Below, in pieces: positions 1-10,079 of a stretch of 64,000 nt of DNA; within the stretch, counting starts at the first letter, position 1; each line of letters begins with the position of its first letter. The notes below the pieces were generated by a model, which searched no databases, was not told the DNA's origin, and worked only from the letters and a program-made list of their open reading frames with translations. Source of the stretch: Nitzschia putrida (Eukaryota > Bacillariophyta > Bacillariophyceae > Bacillariales > Bacillariaceae); contig BLYE01000051.1 of assembly GCA_016586335.1 (NCBI GenBank), positions 62,001 through 126,000 on the forward strand. Reading direction: 5' to 3'. The translations under genes and the position numbers were made by a program.

Positions 1-170
1 GAGAACTCTGGCAACTGAACATTGTAGAGGTAGACAGTTTCTTGGCTTGCCAAGGTCCCAGCAGTCGTCCTGAACGTAGACGTAGGAGACTTGATCGTCT
101 CAAGGTCACCCGGAACACACCGTTTGTTGATCATAACGTGTGAACCACCATGATCTAGAAGACCGCAGTA
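1..170 (-). pseudogene. aspartyl protease of element A, partial
   Basis: Read on the minus strand from about 170, the sequence gives GLLDHGGSHVMINKR, followed by a stretch matching element B (TTAG near 100 and VYLYNVQLPEF near 40-5). This is the position of the retropepsin active-site loop. The usual D-[ST]-G is D-H-G here, as in element B. It is cut by the window edge. It lies in a different frame from the gag tail before it, and the shift runs in the opposite direction from B's, so a programmed frameshift is not supported. Confidence 0.6.
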
Positions 171-1512
171 GGACCATTGTCCAGCTCTTTCTCCAAGCTT
201 TCGGCAGTAACAAGGGTCGAAGGTTGGAGATCTGGCTGTGGCACAAGGTCTTCGAATGCAATTTCGGCCGAATCGGGGCCTGCGAAATGAAAAGAATTTT
301 TTTCCTCGTACCGTTCGAACTCCAGCTCCTCAAACTGGTTGTAGAGTGACTCAGGGTTGGTTGCTGGATCACCCTGAGCCCTTGGATCAGCTTGAAATAG
401 GTCAGAATGATACGACTCTGGAGCACTGGATTTGGCTCCGGAGCGACCTTTTTTGGAAACGGGATTTCTCAACTTGCAATCCATCATTTTCCACAGCGTG
501 ACTTTCCCCTGATCCTCTGGAAGCAGATCTGGTTTGGTATCTGGGTATGCCGCTGGAAGGAGGTCTGTAGCCAAGAGACGAAGTCGTCGAAGGTTGGACG
601 ATTTTCGACGTGCGATCAGTTTGGGAGGCCCTACTACCGAAGCGATTCTGGTAGCATTGTCCCCAAGAGTGGTTCCCATGTCCCGGCAATGGACATGGAT
701 CTTCTGCCTTGATTTTTCCGGATTTGGACTTTCCAGCACCATTGTCTCGATCAGCACCTTTATAGTGCTTGTTCGTCTTCTTTCTTGATGGGCTTTTGCT
801 GCGACCACTTCTTCTTGCGAGGGATGAGCTTCGTCCTCGCGTTTCCTGTTGAACATCGTCCAGCTCGTAGAAAAGGATGTCCATGTAGTTCACTGCCGTA
901 TCCAGAGTAACAGTTCGAGGGTTGATGTTGGCCATTGTCATCTTGGACTTCCAACCCTTGGGCATTGCGTTCAAAAAACGCGCGAACAAGCTCCCTTTCT
1001 GTGAGGATCTGAGTTCCCGTATTGTCTGGGTCCTTGTTCGGCATCCAAGTTGCGTAAGTAGACAGGAGTTCCATGCGTTCCTTGTACTCGGTTGGACTCA
1101 TGTGGCGAGGCTTGCGCGCCTCGGAGAGTAAATACTCTCCTTGCCTCTCGGCATCGAGCCCGGCGAGGCCATCCTGCGCAGCCACAATTTGGATAGCCAC
1201 GTCGAAATTCGTTTCTTGCTTGAGGACGTCGTTCCACTTCAGTAGTTGAGTCTTCGCGAGATGATCTCTGAACCGGGAAATCTTGGCGGCGTTGTCCCAT
1301 GAGAAAAGAACGGCGACATTCAGAAAGTCCTCGCAAAACAGATCACTGAGAGTGGCTTCGGGAACGAGGGCAACTTGCACACGTAGCGACAAAGTTGCTC
1401 CTCCTGGGTTGAGTTGTCTCGGGTCGTCGTAACGGGTGGCCTTGTACTTGACGGTTTGGAGGGAATCGATTTCCTCGTCCGCGTCGTTGATATCGATGTA
1501 CCTGCCTGACAT
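155..1512 (-). pseudogene. gag: gag of element A, frameshifted
   Basis: Structural capsid-like protein of element A. The frame opens with ATG at 1512 (MSGRYIDINDADEEID) and reads through a capsid-like region up to about 978. The frame is then lost at a run of six A/T (973-978) and the homologous frame continues from 989. A 14-residue Cys/His cluster of the form C-x7-H-x4-C follows at about 700-660, in the place of a zinc knuckle. A further shift leads to the acidic tail, whose frame is open down to 155. Element B carries the same order of segments (KPRHxSPxxY, LVxxF, CYQNRF, NPESLxNQ). The copy cannot make full Gag without frame changes. Confidence 0.75.
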
Positions 1513-1646
1513 GGCGAGAGCGGTTACTCTGGTTGAAAGTAATGATGAGAGATGATTTTCTTGATGAAAAAGTGGGGTCGCCTATCGTTGCGATACACGG
1601 ACGTAGAGCTTCAGGAATTTGACTTCCTTACAAAGTTTGATCAAAG

Positions 1647-2005
1647 TGCAGTAAGCCGCGGTAGTCAGTAAACGTAAAGCTATTTTTGTGAGTTAAAATG
1701 TAGTGTTTGTTTGGTTTGTTTTGGGTCTTTGGTATTTGAGTCTGATGAAAGACATGCAGAATAGTATCGTGAGCAGGATCCATGTCTCAATAAAAGTTGG
1801 GATAGGAATCCTGACATCGTTGGAAGTGTAAGAATGCAATCATGAATGAAACTAATTGTCCGAAGTAGAACGAGGGACTGAGGTTCCGTGACACAAGAGC
1901 GACACGGGGTAACAATCAAGCCTTGTGTAGACTTCTTCAAGGTGGAAGAATCTTGGCGTTGGTAAAACCTATCTCACTGGTAAAGACCAACGGCAGGAGA
2001 CTTCA
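1647..2005 (-). repeat. 5' LTR of element A
   Basis: On the minus strand the segment begins TGAAGTCTCC and ends GGCTTACTGCA, giving TG...CA ends and a length of about 359 bp. The last part resembles the end of element B's LTR (shared ACTACC and GGCTTACTGCA), and the following CTTTGATCAAA is shared too, so the inner boundary is fairly well supported. The outer boundary is inferred from the point where B's LTR similarity stops at 2006. No second copy is in the window for confirmation. Confidence 0.6.
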
Positions 2006-2335
2006 CCCGGGTAGTCAAGTAACGTAAAACTAAACTTATGAGCTATTGTAATGAAAAGTGTAAAATGTATCGTGAATGAGAGTTCCCTTCCATTCACGGA
2101 GCTCGGATAGGTATCCGACAAGGCAGAGACAATACCAAGGGGAATCCTAACTCTGGCCGTTCAGATCGGCATGCAACATGCAAGGGGATAAAAGTGTAGA
2201 ATAGAAAAGGCAATCGTAGATTCCATGACATGCATGAGACGTGAATCGGATAATTACGAAACCATGAACACGTGCAAGGTGTGCAATTCCCGAAGCAGAC
2301 AACGTAGTAGGAAATAGCTACGGTAGGTGTCTGCA
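2006..2335 (-). repeat. 3' LTR of element B (330 of about 339 bp)
   Basis: It begins TGCAGACACC on the minus strand directly after a purine tract. It runs without visible mismatch against the 5' LTR at a constant offset of 5004 bp. The last 9 bp expected from the 5' copy (CTTACTGCA) are missing, because element A starts at 2005. Confidence 0.9.
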
Positions 2336-2350
2336 CTCTGCTTCTCCCCT
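2336..2350 (-). other. Polypurine tract of element B
   Basis: On the minus strand AGGGGAGAAGCAGAG lies immediately before the TG of the 3' LTR. This is where plus-strand DNA synthesis is primed in LTR elements. The position fixes the inner LTR border. Confidence 0.75.
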
Positions 2351-5300
2351 AGGGCGGTTCAACTCGACGATGGTAAGGACGAAGACGGCGAATGTTGAAA
2401 CGCTCCAATACTCCTCCAGGTCGCTCAACAGTGACAGTTCCATTCACATGAACTTGGACAATGGGATAAGGACCTTCAGCTCTTTCTTGCAAGGTATCTG
2501 GATCTGGAAAGATCAACATGACTTCCTCTCCCATTTCATAGTCGCGAAACCTTCTCCTGCGATTCGCCACTGCAGCATTGTAATCAATAGTAGCCTGACG
2601 TCTTTGTCGAATCATCTCGTAGTCAACGATCATTGGAAAAGGCAATAACATATCACGCCTAAATACCAACGCGCCAGGCGACACTCCCATAGTAGTGTGG
2701 ACAGCAACTCTCAATCCTCTCACACAAGCCGCAAGGCAATCATCCACAAGCTCCACAGCATTGCGGACATTCTGAGGAATGTTTGCTCGAAGAGATGTTC
2801 GTAGCATATCACCAATTGTCTTGTGCATACGCTCGATCACAGCGTTTGGCCTGGGGATTCTTCACTGTAGTTGGGACAGCTTGAATCCCTTCACGCACAA
2901 GAGCAGCCTGAAACTCAGCTCCAGTAAATTGTGTTCCAGGATCATGGATACATCGAAGTGGCTTTGGATAACGACTCAACCAAGGTTGGCAAACAACTTT
3001 GCTGTATAGAACGCAGTGTTTTCTTTCCATCCTCGCCATCTCTGTCAATGTAGTAGCTGTATCAATAACAGTCAAAGCGTAGAAGCTCACTTCACCAATG
3101 TTCACAAACATTGACTTTCACATGGACCAATCAAGTCAACTGCAACTTCTTCCCATGGATCAGAAACATCCTCACGAGGAGGCAAATGGCCTTGCCTTGT
3201 CCAACATTCTTGCACCGTTGACAAGCATCGCAAGTCCGAACATACTCTTGGATCTTGTTGCGTAATTCTGGGAAGTACAGAATGACGCATCGACTTCTCC
3301 ATTCGGTCTTGTCCGGCATGGCCAGTCATTGCATGATACCATGCTATGACCTCTTGTTCCAATGAAGGTGGAACGTACAACTGATATTTTGTTTCGGTTG
3401 CCAATCTCTGGAAATCGAACAACAACATCATCAACTCCGTGGATGGTAATCCTGTCGAAGTGATCAAAGCGAAGCAAATCTTCAACCCTGGATCTCTCTC
3501 TTGAGAATGAAGCCAAACGATCAAGGCGCAATGGGAAAACATGCAACTCTGAAGGATAGAACATAAGACTTTCAGCAAGAGCTTGATCTTGTTGAATGTC
3601 ATCCTGCTTCTCCCCTGGATCGCGAGGACGTAGAGGAAATCGCGATAAAGTGTCGGGCAGTAACGTTGGGATTCGCCCGGCTTGTAGATGATTTCGGGGG
3701 CGAACTCTTCAATAAGCAATCTCCAATGCATCAATCGTTGGCTCTTAAGATCGCGCTGGGTCAGATTCTGGTGGTCCGTGTAGATGGTGATACGGCCACC
3801 GTACAATATAGGGCGGAACTCTTCCAAGACAGCAGTAATACACAACGCTTCCTTGTCACTTGCTGGATACCTCCGCTGGGCATCAGTTAACTTGCGTGAA
3901 TAGAACGCGACTGGCATGTCGTCCTGCTTGATAACAGCCCCTAACTGAAATCACTAGCATCGGTTTCGATCACAAAAGGTTTGTTTGGATCTGGGTATCG
4001 CCAACAAAACATCCTCAGCAATCACAGCCTTGATTTCATCAAAAGCTTCATCACACTCCTTGGTCCAATGTCGAAGGAACTGCTTTGGGTTGAACCTTAG
4101 TCAAAGCAGTAAGAGGGGCAAGGATGTGAGAGCGACGCCTCCAAAAGTCCCTGTAGTAGTTGATCATACCGATGAAGCCCCTCAGTTGACGAAGGGTTCG
4201 AGGGCCTGTCCAAAGCAAGAATACCATCAATCTTGGTACGCCATGGCTTGAGGCCAGTAGGGGTTAGCCAATGGCCCAACCAAATCCGTTTCCTTCACAC
4301 CCCCACTGACATTTCGCAGGGTTCACTGTGTAGCCATTCTCTTGTAGCAACTTCAAAACCATTTCAAGAGTCTCCACATGCTCCTCCCATGTGTTCGAGA
4401 AGATTCCTATATCATCAATGTATACTTCTACTCTCTGGTCGTCATCACTGGACTCAAAACCTCCTCCAAAGTAGCTTGTGCCCAATCGGGCGAAGGTGTT
4501 AGGCCCATCGGCAATCGCAAACGACGATACTTGCCGACTGGAGTCGCAATCACACAATACCATGTAGACTCGTCTTCCAGTGTGTAAGTGTAGAAACACT
4601 GGGATAAGTCAACCTTCGTGAAGAAGGAATAGCCTTCACGCCGACGGAAGATGTCTTGGATCCTCGGCAACATATACTTGGGTCTCTCAATCACCTTGTT
4701 GAGTTCTCTCAAATCGTCCACGAGGCGAATCTCGCCATTTTTCTTGGGTACTACAAGCATCGGCATTGCCCATTCAGTGTCATAAACTCGCTCCAAGGTG
4801 CCTTCCTTCACTTGTTTGTCAAGCTCTGCTTGGACTACCTTCAGCAATTGCTGAGGAATCGGATACGGACGTTTCACATGATACGGTTTCGTCCCTGGCT
4901 TGAGTTGAATCCGAAATTTCCTGTGAGGGTAGTTGCCAAGTTTGCCGGAGAACAGCTTGTCGAACTTGAGGAGAATCAGACGAAGCTCATCCTTCTGATC
5001 CTCAGTTAAGTGGAATTGGCTTCGCGCGACGACATTCACATCTGCCTTCGTCGACTTGCTCTCTTGGATCGAGGCCATGAAACTCTCCACAAGTCTCTCA
5101 ACACAAATGGGTTGGACTTCCAAAATGGCTCTTACTATCTCATTATCATGAAAGTGGCCGTGCGGATGGAAAGGAACCTCTTTTCCACACCATGAACTCG
5201 CAAGCTTGCTTGAGAGGACATCGATCTTGCAGGAATTCAAGAACGTCCTGCCGAAGATGATATCATGCTCCACACTTGGAGCATCAAAGACATGACACTT

Positions 5301-5610
5301 GACCTTCCGAACGGATCTGGTCAAGGCGAACTCGGGGAGTTGTAGATCATATAAGTAGACAACATGATTACTGGGATACAGGTCCAGCGGTCGTTTCAAA
5401 TGTCGTTTTCTTCTCATCAATCAACTCGAGCCCACTCGGGACACACCTACGATTGATCATTGTGTTGGAACCACCATGATCTAGGAGGGCCCGAAAGACA
5501 AACTGACCCCGCATTTCACCCATCTTACTGGCTGTGGCCAGGGTTGTCGGCAAAAAGGTCTGGTTCAAAAGACAGATCACTTTCATTGAACTCGGGGATT
5601 GGATGAACAT
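2349..5610 (-). pseudogene. pol: pol of element B (protease, RT, RNase H, integrase), multiply frameshifted
   Basis: Domains appear in order on the minus strand. Protease is at 5610-5368 (ALLDHGGSNTMI). Reverse transcriptase is at 5420-4264 (FTKVDLSQCFY, LPMGL, then YIDD in a shifted frame at about 4420). RNase H is at 3917-3700 (PVAFYSRKLT, DKEAL, YTDHQNL). The integrase HHCC finger is at about 3340-3200 (WYHAMTGHAG, CDACQRCK). The integrase core is at 3111-2810 (VIDTAT, HDPGTQF, VIERMHK, so D, D and E are all present). The GPY-type C-terminus runs to 2349 (EGPYPIVQVHVNG). At least five frame changes separate these pieces. Several sit at short runs, such as C5 at 4300-4304 and (CT)3 at 4431-4436. 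All catalytic residues survive, so decay is recent or only apparent. Confidence 0.85.
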
Positions 5611-6870
5611 CAGAATTGAAACTATTTTTTATCTCATATCTCTCTGGCTCCAACTCTCCAACCTGATTGAATAGGCTCTCAGGATTCGAACCGAGACTAG
5701 CTCCCGTCACTGGATTGCACCAATTCAGATCTGAATGCATCGAATTGGAATCACTGCAATTGGCCTCCGAAGGGTGCTTTTTGGAACTTGATTGCTCGAC
5801 CGAACAGCATTCTGAGCCGCCGCATGACTTTCTCCACGTTCCTTTGCTGAGAACGAGTGTAGTATCGAGTTTCTCGAGGTTTGTAGGGCTGAGGACGAAC
5901 CTCCAGATGGCGTCCAATCTGGCCTCTTTTCGACCTTTTCTCCGCATTCTGAGCCTGATCTCTGAATCTATTCTGGTAGCAGTCTCTCCACTTGTGGTTC
6001 CCACTCTTGTGGATTGGACAAGGATCATCTGGCTTGACTGTGTCCGCTTTTTGATCCTTGGAATTGCCTTGGCTTGACTTCTTTGCATCGCCAGTAGTTG
6101 GTCTAGAGGGCTTTTGAGACCTTCTTTGACCACTTCGATCCTTTCGATCGCCTCCTGTTTCGTCGTCGTTCGTCTTGGTTGTTGTACTGTAGGTCCATGT
6201 ACTTCACAACCTCGGAGATATCGACTTGATTGGGGTCGCTGCCGTTGGCAATCATTGATTTCTTCCAAGCCTTGGGCATCGAACGCAAAAACGACGTGAC
6301 AAGCTCCTTTTGTGTGAGGGCCGATGTTGCCGTCCCCTTTTCTGGATCGACATTCGGCATGCACATAGCATAGGCACATAGGGCTTTCATACGTTGCAGA
6401 TACTGAGACGGGGACAAGTGTCGCGGCTTCTTGGCGACATCCCTTAAGTACATGGCCTGCTTTCGTGAAATCGAGCCCGGCGAGCATTTTTTCGATCCAC
6501 TTGTTGAGACTTCCTCTGAAATCTGTTGTTTTCAATTGTCTTGGTTTTCTTGGTTTGGCACTCCTGGCTCCAACACCAAGTCTTCCCATTCGCTCAAAGG
6601 TACTCCTTCGAGATGGTCCGTGAAGTTCCTGATGCACTTGGACTTGCTCCAGCGGAACTTCGCGGAAACAGCGGTGAAGTCCCTGATAAACTTCATCACC
6701 AAGAGAGGTTTTGGGAATGGTGGAAGCTTTCCCACGTACCGAATAACCTCTTCCTCGCTCACAGTTTGAGCGTCGAGGGTTGTGGTCACCGTAGTCTTGT
6801 ACTTGATTGTCTCCTCGAATACAAGACTTTCGTCCACATCCGCAATTTCGATATACTTTTGTGTCACCAT
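5525..6870 (-). pseudogene. gag: gag of element B, frameshifted
   Basis: The ATG at 6870 opens MVTQKYIEIADVDES, matching the start of element A's gag. The reading frame is split over three pieces: 6870-6532, 6453-6103 (KKPRHLSPSQYLQRMK, then a basic RRNRRRSK stretch) and a frame open to 5525. At about 6030-5985 a Cys/His cluster reads CPIHKSGNHKWRDC, that is C-x2-H-x4-H-x4-C. This is a CCHC zinc knuckle with the second Cys replaced by His. An acidic tail with NPESLFNQ follows. The product would be the capsid/nucleocapsid precursor, but this copy cannot encode it in one frame. Confidence 0.75.
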
Positions 6871-6984
6871 TGTGACGATCCTTGGGTTTCCTTTTGATAG
6901 GAATGATGTTTGTTTTCTTTGTTGTTGAAAGGTAGGGTCGCTTATCGCTGCGATATCGCGGTTAGTTTTTGGTAGACTTTCTTA

Positions 6985-7000
6985 CAATTTTTGATCAAAG
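6985..7000 (-). other. Presumed primer-binding region of element B
   Basis: The minus-strand sequence CTTTGATCAAAAATTG follows the 5' LTR end directly. The first eleven bases also follow the LTR of element A (about 1636-1646). Conservation at this place fits a primer-binding site, but I cannot match it to a tRNA 3' end from memory. It includes a TTTGATCAAA palindrome, so self-priming is also conceivable. Confidence 0.4.
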
Positions 7001-7339
7001 TGCAGTAAGCCCGGGTAGTCAAGTAACGTAAAACTAAACTTATGAGCTATTGTAATGAAAAGTGTAAAATGTATCGTGAATGAGAGTTCCCTTCCATTCA
7101 CGGAGCTCGGATAGGTATCCGACAAGGCAGAGACAATACCAAGGGGAATCCTAACTCTGGCCGTTCAGATCGGCATGCAACATGCAAGGGGATAAAAGTG
7201 TAGAATAGAAAAGGCAATCGTAGATTCCATGACATGCATGAGACGTGAATCGGATAATTACGAAACCATGAACACGTGCAAGGTGTGCAATTCCCGAAGC
7301 AGACAACGTAGTAGGAAATAGCTACGGTAGGTGTCTGCA
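7001..7339 (-). repeat. 5' LTR of element B
   Basis: Minus-strand TGCAGACACC...GGCTTACTGCA, about 339 bp, with TG...CA ends. It holds the promoter of the element by family rule; I did not identify a TATA box. Flanking host sequence starts at 7340. Confidence 0.85.
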
Positions 7340-7642
7340 GTAGTAGAAATCTCCATTCTGCTATCTTCTTATTGTTGGTGATTCCAGCATAGTCGTGAAT
7401 TTCTTCCTTGCTGGCCCCTCACATGTCGTCAGGTTCCCATGACGAACTGAATCATTAAGAAAGCTGCCCAGGCCTTGGCATAGTCAGTTGGAGTCCCTTC
7501 TGTTTGTTCGCAGCAAAAGATGAACAGGTGGGAACTTCGTCTAAAATCCCAAACACAGCCCACAACAGTTTCTATCCCCAGAGTGGATCTCACAAAAACA
7601 CATTTGCAACAATCTAAATCACTTCAGATCACCAAGTACAAC
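7340..7642. other. Host flank and upstream region of NTF2-like gene 1
   Basis: Host sequence between element B and the first gene. The last 100 bases are A/C-rich leader-like sequence ending in ACAACATGGG. An in-frame extension of the next gene to 7520 exists but is not conserved in its paralogues. Element B lies only about 300 bp upstream of this gene's start and may have entered its promoter. Confidence 0.5.
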
Positions 7643-8191
7643 ATGGGAAACCTCAACTCCGTTCAAAAAGACTTTCTTGAAAAGAAGTTGTCCACCATGA
7701 AGAACAGGGGTGCAGAAAGAACTGACGATAGTCTCAATTCCAAACTTATCCAGTGCAAGTTCATCGATGCCTTCAACCTAGGTGATGCCAAGACCATGCA
7801 TCGAGTCTGTGCACCAGGATCTACATTTTGTTTCTTTGGTGCAGAACAAGGTATGCCATTGGCCTTGTTCATGCAATCCGTTTTGGAAGGCCATCAAGCG
7901 TTCCCAGACCTTTGCGCTACGTATGACGATATCAGGGAAGTCGAACCTGGTTTTGTTCAAGTGACTAACGTGAGGACCCGAGGCACTCACACGGGTGCCC
8001 CGTTTACTTTTGCCAATCTCCCACCATTGCCAGCCCGTGGCAAGTTGATCGAAGACTACGCTCCAAGATACAACTTCCGAATCGAAAATGGAAGGATAAC
8101 CGAGTTCATCATTGAAATGGAGGGAAACAACGTTGTTGGGCCTGCCGGATTTTACTTGCAACTTGGGGGAGAGTTGCAAATGGTGCAGTAG
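7643..8191 (+). CDS. NTF2/SnoaL-like protein with N-myristoylation signal, copy 1
   Basis: A 182-residue single-domain protein of the NTF2-like superfamily, a cone-shaped alpha+beta fold used by small isomerases, hydrolases and binding proteins. The conserved region covers about residues 30-170 (CKFIDAFNLGD, CFFGAEQGMPL, VRTRGTHTGAPF). The start at 7643 is chosen because all three family members in this window begin MGN..S: G2 followed by Ser at position 6 is the N-myristoylation pattern. The frame stays open upstream to 7520 but that part is not shared. Copy 2 at 9206 has the same length and is very similar. No catalytic residues can be assigned and the substrate is unknown. Membrane attachment through myristate is an inference. 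Confidence 0.85.
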   Translation: MGNLNSVQKDFLEKKLSTMKNRGAERTDDSLNSKLIQCKFIDAFNLGDAKTMHRVCAPGSTFCFFGAEQGMPLALFMQSVLEGHQAFPDLCATYDDIREVEPGFVQVTNVRTRGTHTGAPFTFANLPPLPARGKLIEDYAPRYNFRIENGRITEFIIEMEGNNVVGPAGFYLQLGGELQMVQ

Positions 8192-9205
8192 TTGGCTACG
8201 ACAGCAAAATCACCCACTTGAATACATCTTAGAATATAAACTAAACAATTCCTAAACAAATGTCAAGCCGCACTCTTCTGGCAGCAAATCCTGGGGAAGG
8301 GCTAAGTTGTTGGTCAACATCAAACAATTGGATGCCAACTCCAAGACTAGAATTCCTCTTGATAGGATAATGATTCATCGTGCTATACAGAAGTGCAAAC
8401 AGAGGTACAGTACGTACTCGTAGTCCAAGTCGCAATCCAAAATGTAAAACGCAATCTGAAATAGCGAAAGTCGTATCGCGTGCAATATTGCCAGGATGAG
8501 ACTCTAACAGGCGTAGCAGACTGACGCTTTTCTCTTAATTTAGCACTGTTCTAGCAGTACTGTAAGGTAGTTTAGAAGTTGTTCCCAACCATTAATCCTG
8601 ACGGAGGCTTCCTGATGAACGCTACTGCTTTTCTCCCTGAGTTCTACCTGTAGATTGGCATCTTGTGAGAGATTTCCCGTCGAGACTCGATATCTTTATG
8701 AAAACGGTCCACCACGAACCTGTGGAAAATTCTGGCGACAATAGTAATAAGCCAAACGAGGAACATTCAACCCTGATCTTGATGGGAACCCCTGGGTACC
8801 TTAGTTGTTGGTCCCACAAAGACACTCCCGCCGAGTGTTCTTCTTTCACAACATAACGATTCCTGCAGTTTCGTCCTGTCGTATCGACACCACATTTTAG
8901 TCCGCGGACCCAGTTTCATAAGAGTTAAGCTTTTGATTCTTCCAAAATGTTGGTGCCAAGTTCAAGAAGTCTTATAGTAGTGGTGGCACAACTCACGAGG
9001 GTTGTCATGATATTTTCCCTTAACTAACTTCAAGGCAGTTCGCGACGTGGGAATCGCGAATGTAGAAACTGGTTGGGATATGAACCGATGCGAACATCCT
9101 GGGCCTTCTTTCCCTCACACTTTGATTCAATTCCCTCCACCCCGTCTCATAAAACTCAAATCCTCACACCTTTCAACAACAAATCGTAAATCAACAAAAC
9201 ACAGC
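8192..9205. other. Intergenic spacer between tandem NTF2-like genes
   Basis: About 1 kb without a convincing gene. Both genes are followed by a similar ACATCTTAGAATA stretch (8225 and 9787), a possible shared 3' UTR element left from the duplication. I see no repeat or RNA gene. Confidence 0.5.
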
Positions 9206-9754
9206 ATGGGAAACCTCAACTCTGTTCAAAGGGAACTCCTTGAGAAGAAGTTGTCCACCATGAAGAACAGGGGCGCAGAAAGAACTGACGACAGTCTCAA
9301 TTCCAAACTCGTTCAGTGCAAGTTCATCGATGCCTTCAATCTTGGCGATGCCAAGACCATGCAACGATTCTGTGCTCCAGGAGCTATGTTTTGCTTCTTT
9401 GGTGCGGAGCAAGGCATGCCCTTGGCCATGTTCATGCAGGCTGTTGATGAAGCTCACCATTCCCTTCCTGACATTTGCATTACATACGACGACATCCGTG
9501 AAGTTCGTCCCGGATTTGTCGAGGTAACCAACGTAAGGACCCGCGGTACACACACAGGAGCTCCATTCGCTTTTGCCAACCTTCCTGCTTTGCCAGCCAG
9601 CGGCAAGTTGGTCGAGGACTTTGCTCCAAGGTACACTCTTCGCATTGAAAACGGAAAGGTTTCTGCATTCATGATCGAAATGGAAGGAACCAACGTCGTT
9701 GGACCTGCCGGGTACTACATGCAGCTCGGAGGTTCCATGCAATTGGTTGCATAG
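9206..9754 (+). CDS. NTF2/SnoaL-like protein with N-myristoylation signal, copy 2
   Basis: A 182-residue tandem duplicate of the gene at 7643. It begins MGNLNSVQRELLEKK, so it carries the same N-myristoylation pattern. It shares MKNRGAERTDDSLNSKL and the block VTNVRTRGTHTGAPFxFANLP with copy 1. The central CFFGAEQGMPLAMF and the C-terminal NVVGPAGYYMQLGG are also kept, which argues that both copies are under selection. The frame is open upstream to 9047, but that extension is not shared with copy 1. Enzymatic or binding role is unknown. The tandem arrangement and intact frames suggest two functional genes. Confidence 0.85.
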   Translation: MGNLNSVQRELLEKKLSTMKNRGAERTDDSLNSKLVQCKFIDAFNLGDAKTMQRFCAPGAMFCFFGAEQGMPLAMFMQAVDEAHHSLPDICITYDDIREVRPGFVEVTNVRTRGTHTGAPFAFANLPALPASGKLVEDFAPRYTLRIENGKVSAFMIEMEGTNVVGPAGYYMQLGGSMQLVA

Positions 9755-10079
9755 AGACCTTGGCTCGTTGGAGACCTCATCTAGATTACATCTTAGAATA
9801 CACACTACAGTAATACAGTAAACGATTCTTGTTACATCATTGAATTCTACTCCCAAAAAGAGAACTCAACTGTAGGTTCCCAAGCTCTCTTTCCATTCCG
9901 AATTCAAACGTGATGAAAGTCAACAGTCACCGGAATTTGATTCACAAGGCGCGTGCAGGAAGTTGTTCCATGCACGTGGGCCTATTGTGTGGCATGCTGC
10001 ATCAATCATGTTTGCGAACGCCGAATGTCTTTTGTAGGAGAACTGCAAGAATCTTCTTGAATGCCAACAAAGTCTCTAG
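9755..10079. other. Intergenic spacer
   Basis: About 325 bp downstream of NTF2-like copy 2 and the 3' side of the minus-strand gene ending at 10080. No gene or repeat seen. Confidence 0.5.

Larger units (their letters stand above)
1..2005 (-). mobile_element. Ty3/gypsy-type LTR retrotransposon A, 5' part (truncated by window edge)
   Basis: Read on the minus strand, this is a 5' LTR (2005 to 1647), a leader, a frameshifted gag and the start of an aspartyl protease, which runs off the left edge. It is a diverged relative of element B next door: the leader, gag and protease all align by eye. Its outer end abuts B's 3' LTR 9 bp short of where that LTR should end. This suggests A inserted into B's LTR, so A would be the younger insertion. 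The 3' LTR and pol of A lie outside the window, so its age cannot be judged here. Confidence 0.8.
2006..7339 (-). mobile_element. Ty3/gypsy-type LTR retrotransposon B
   Basis: A complete-looking element of about 5.3 kb on the minus strand: 5' LTR (7339 to 7001), primer-site region, gag, protease, reverse transcriptase, RNase H, integrase with a GPY-type C-terminus, polypurine tract, and 3' LTR (2335 to 2006). The order RT-RNaseH-integrase and the GPY motif assign it to Ty3/gypsy. The two LTRs match base for base over 330 bp by eye, so it is a recent insertion. Coding is nevertheless broken by several frameshifts, so this copy is either non-autonomous or carries assembly indels. The target-site duplication cannot be checked because element A interrupts the outer end. 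Confidence 0.9.

Noticed and set aside
5368..5610. Programmed gag-to-protease frameshift in the retroelements
   Set aside because: The frame change is in opposite directions in elements A and B, so it is better explained by scattered indels.
5688..5740. A GGATTCGAACC-like word that looks like a tRNA T-arm on the minus strand
   Set aside because: It lies inside the gag tail of element B, codes for the conserved NPESL segment, and no acceptor or anticodon stem can be paired around it.
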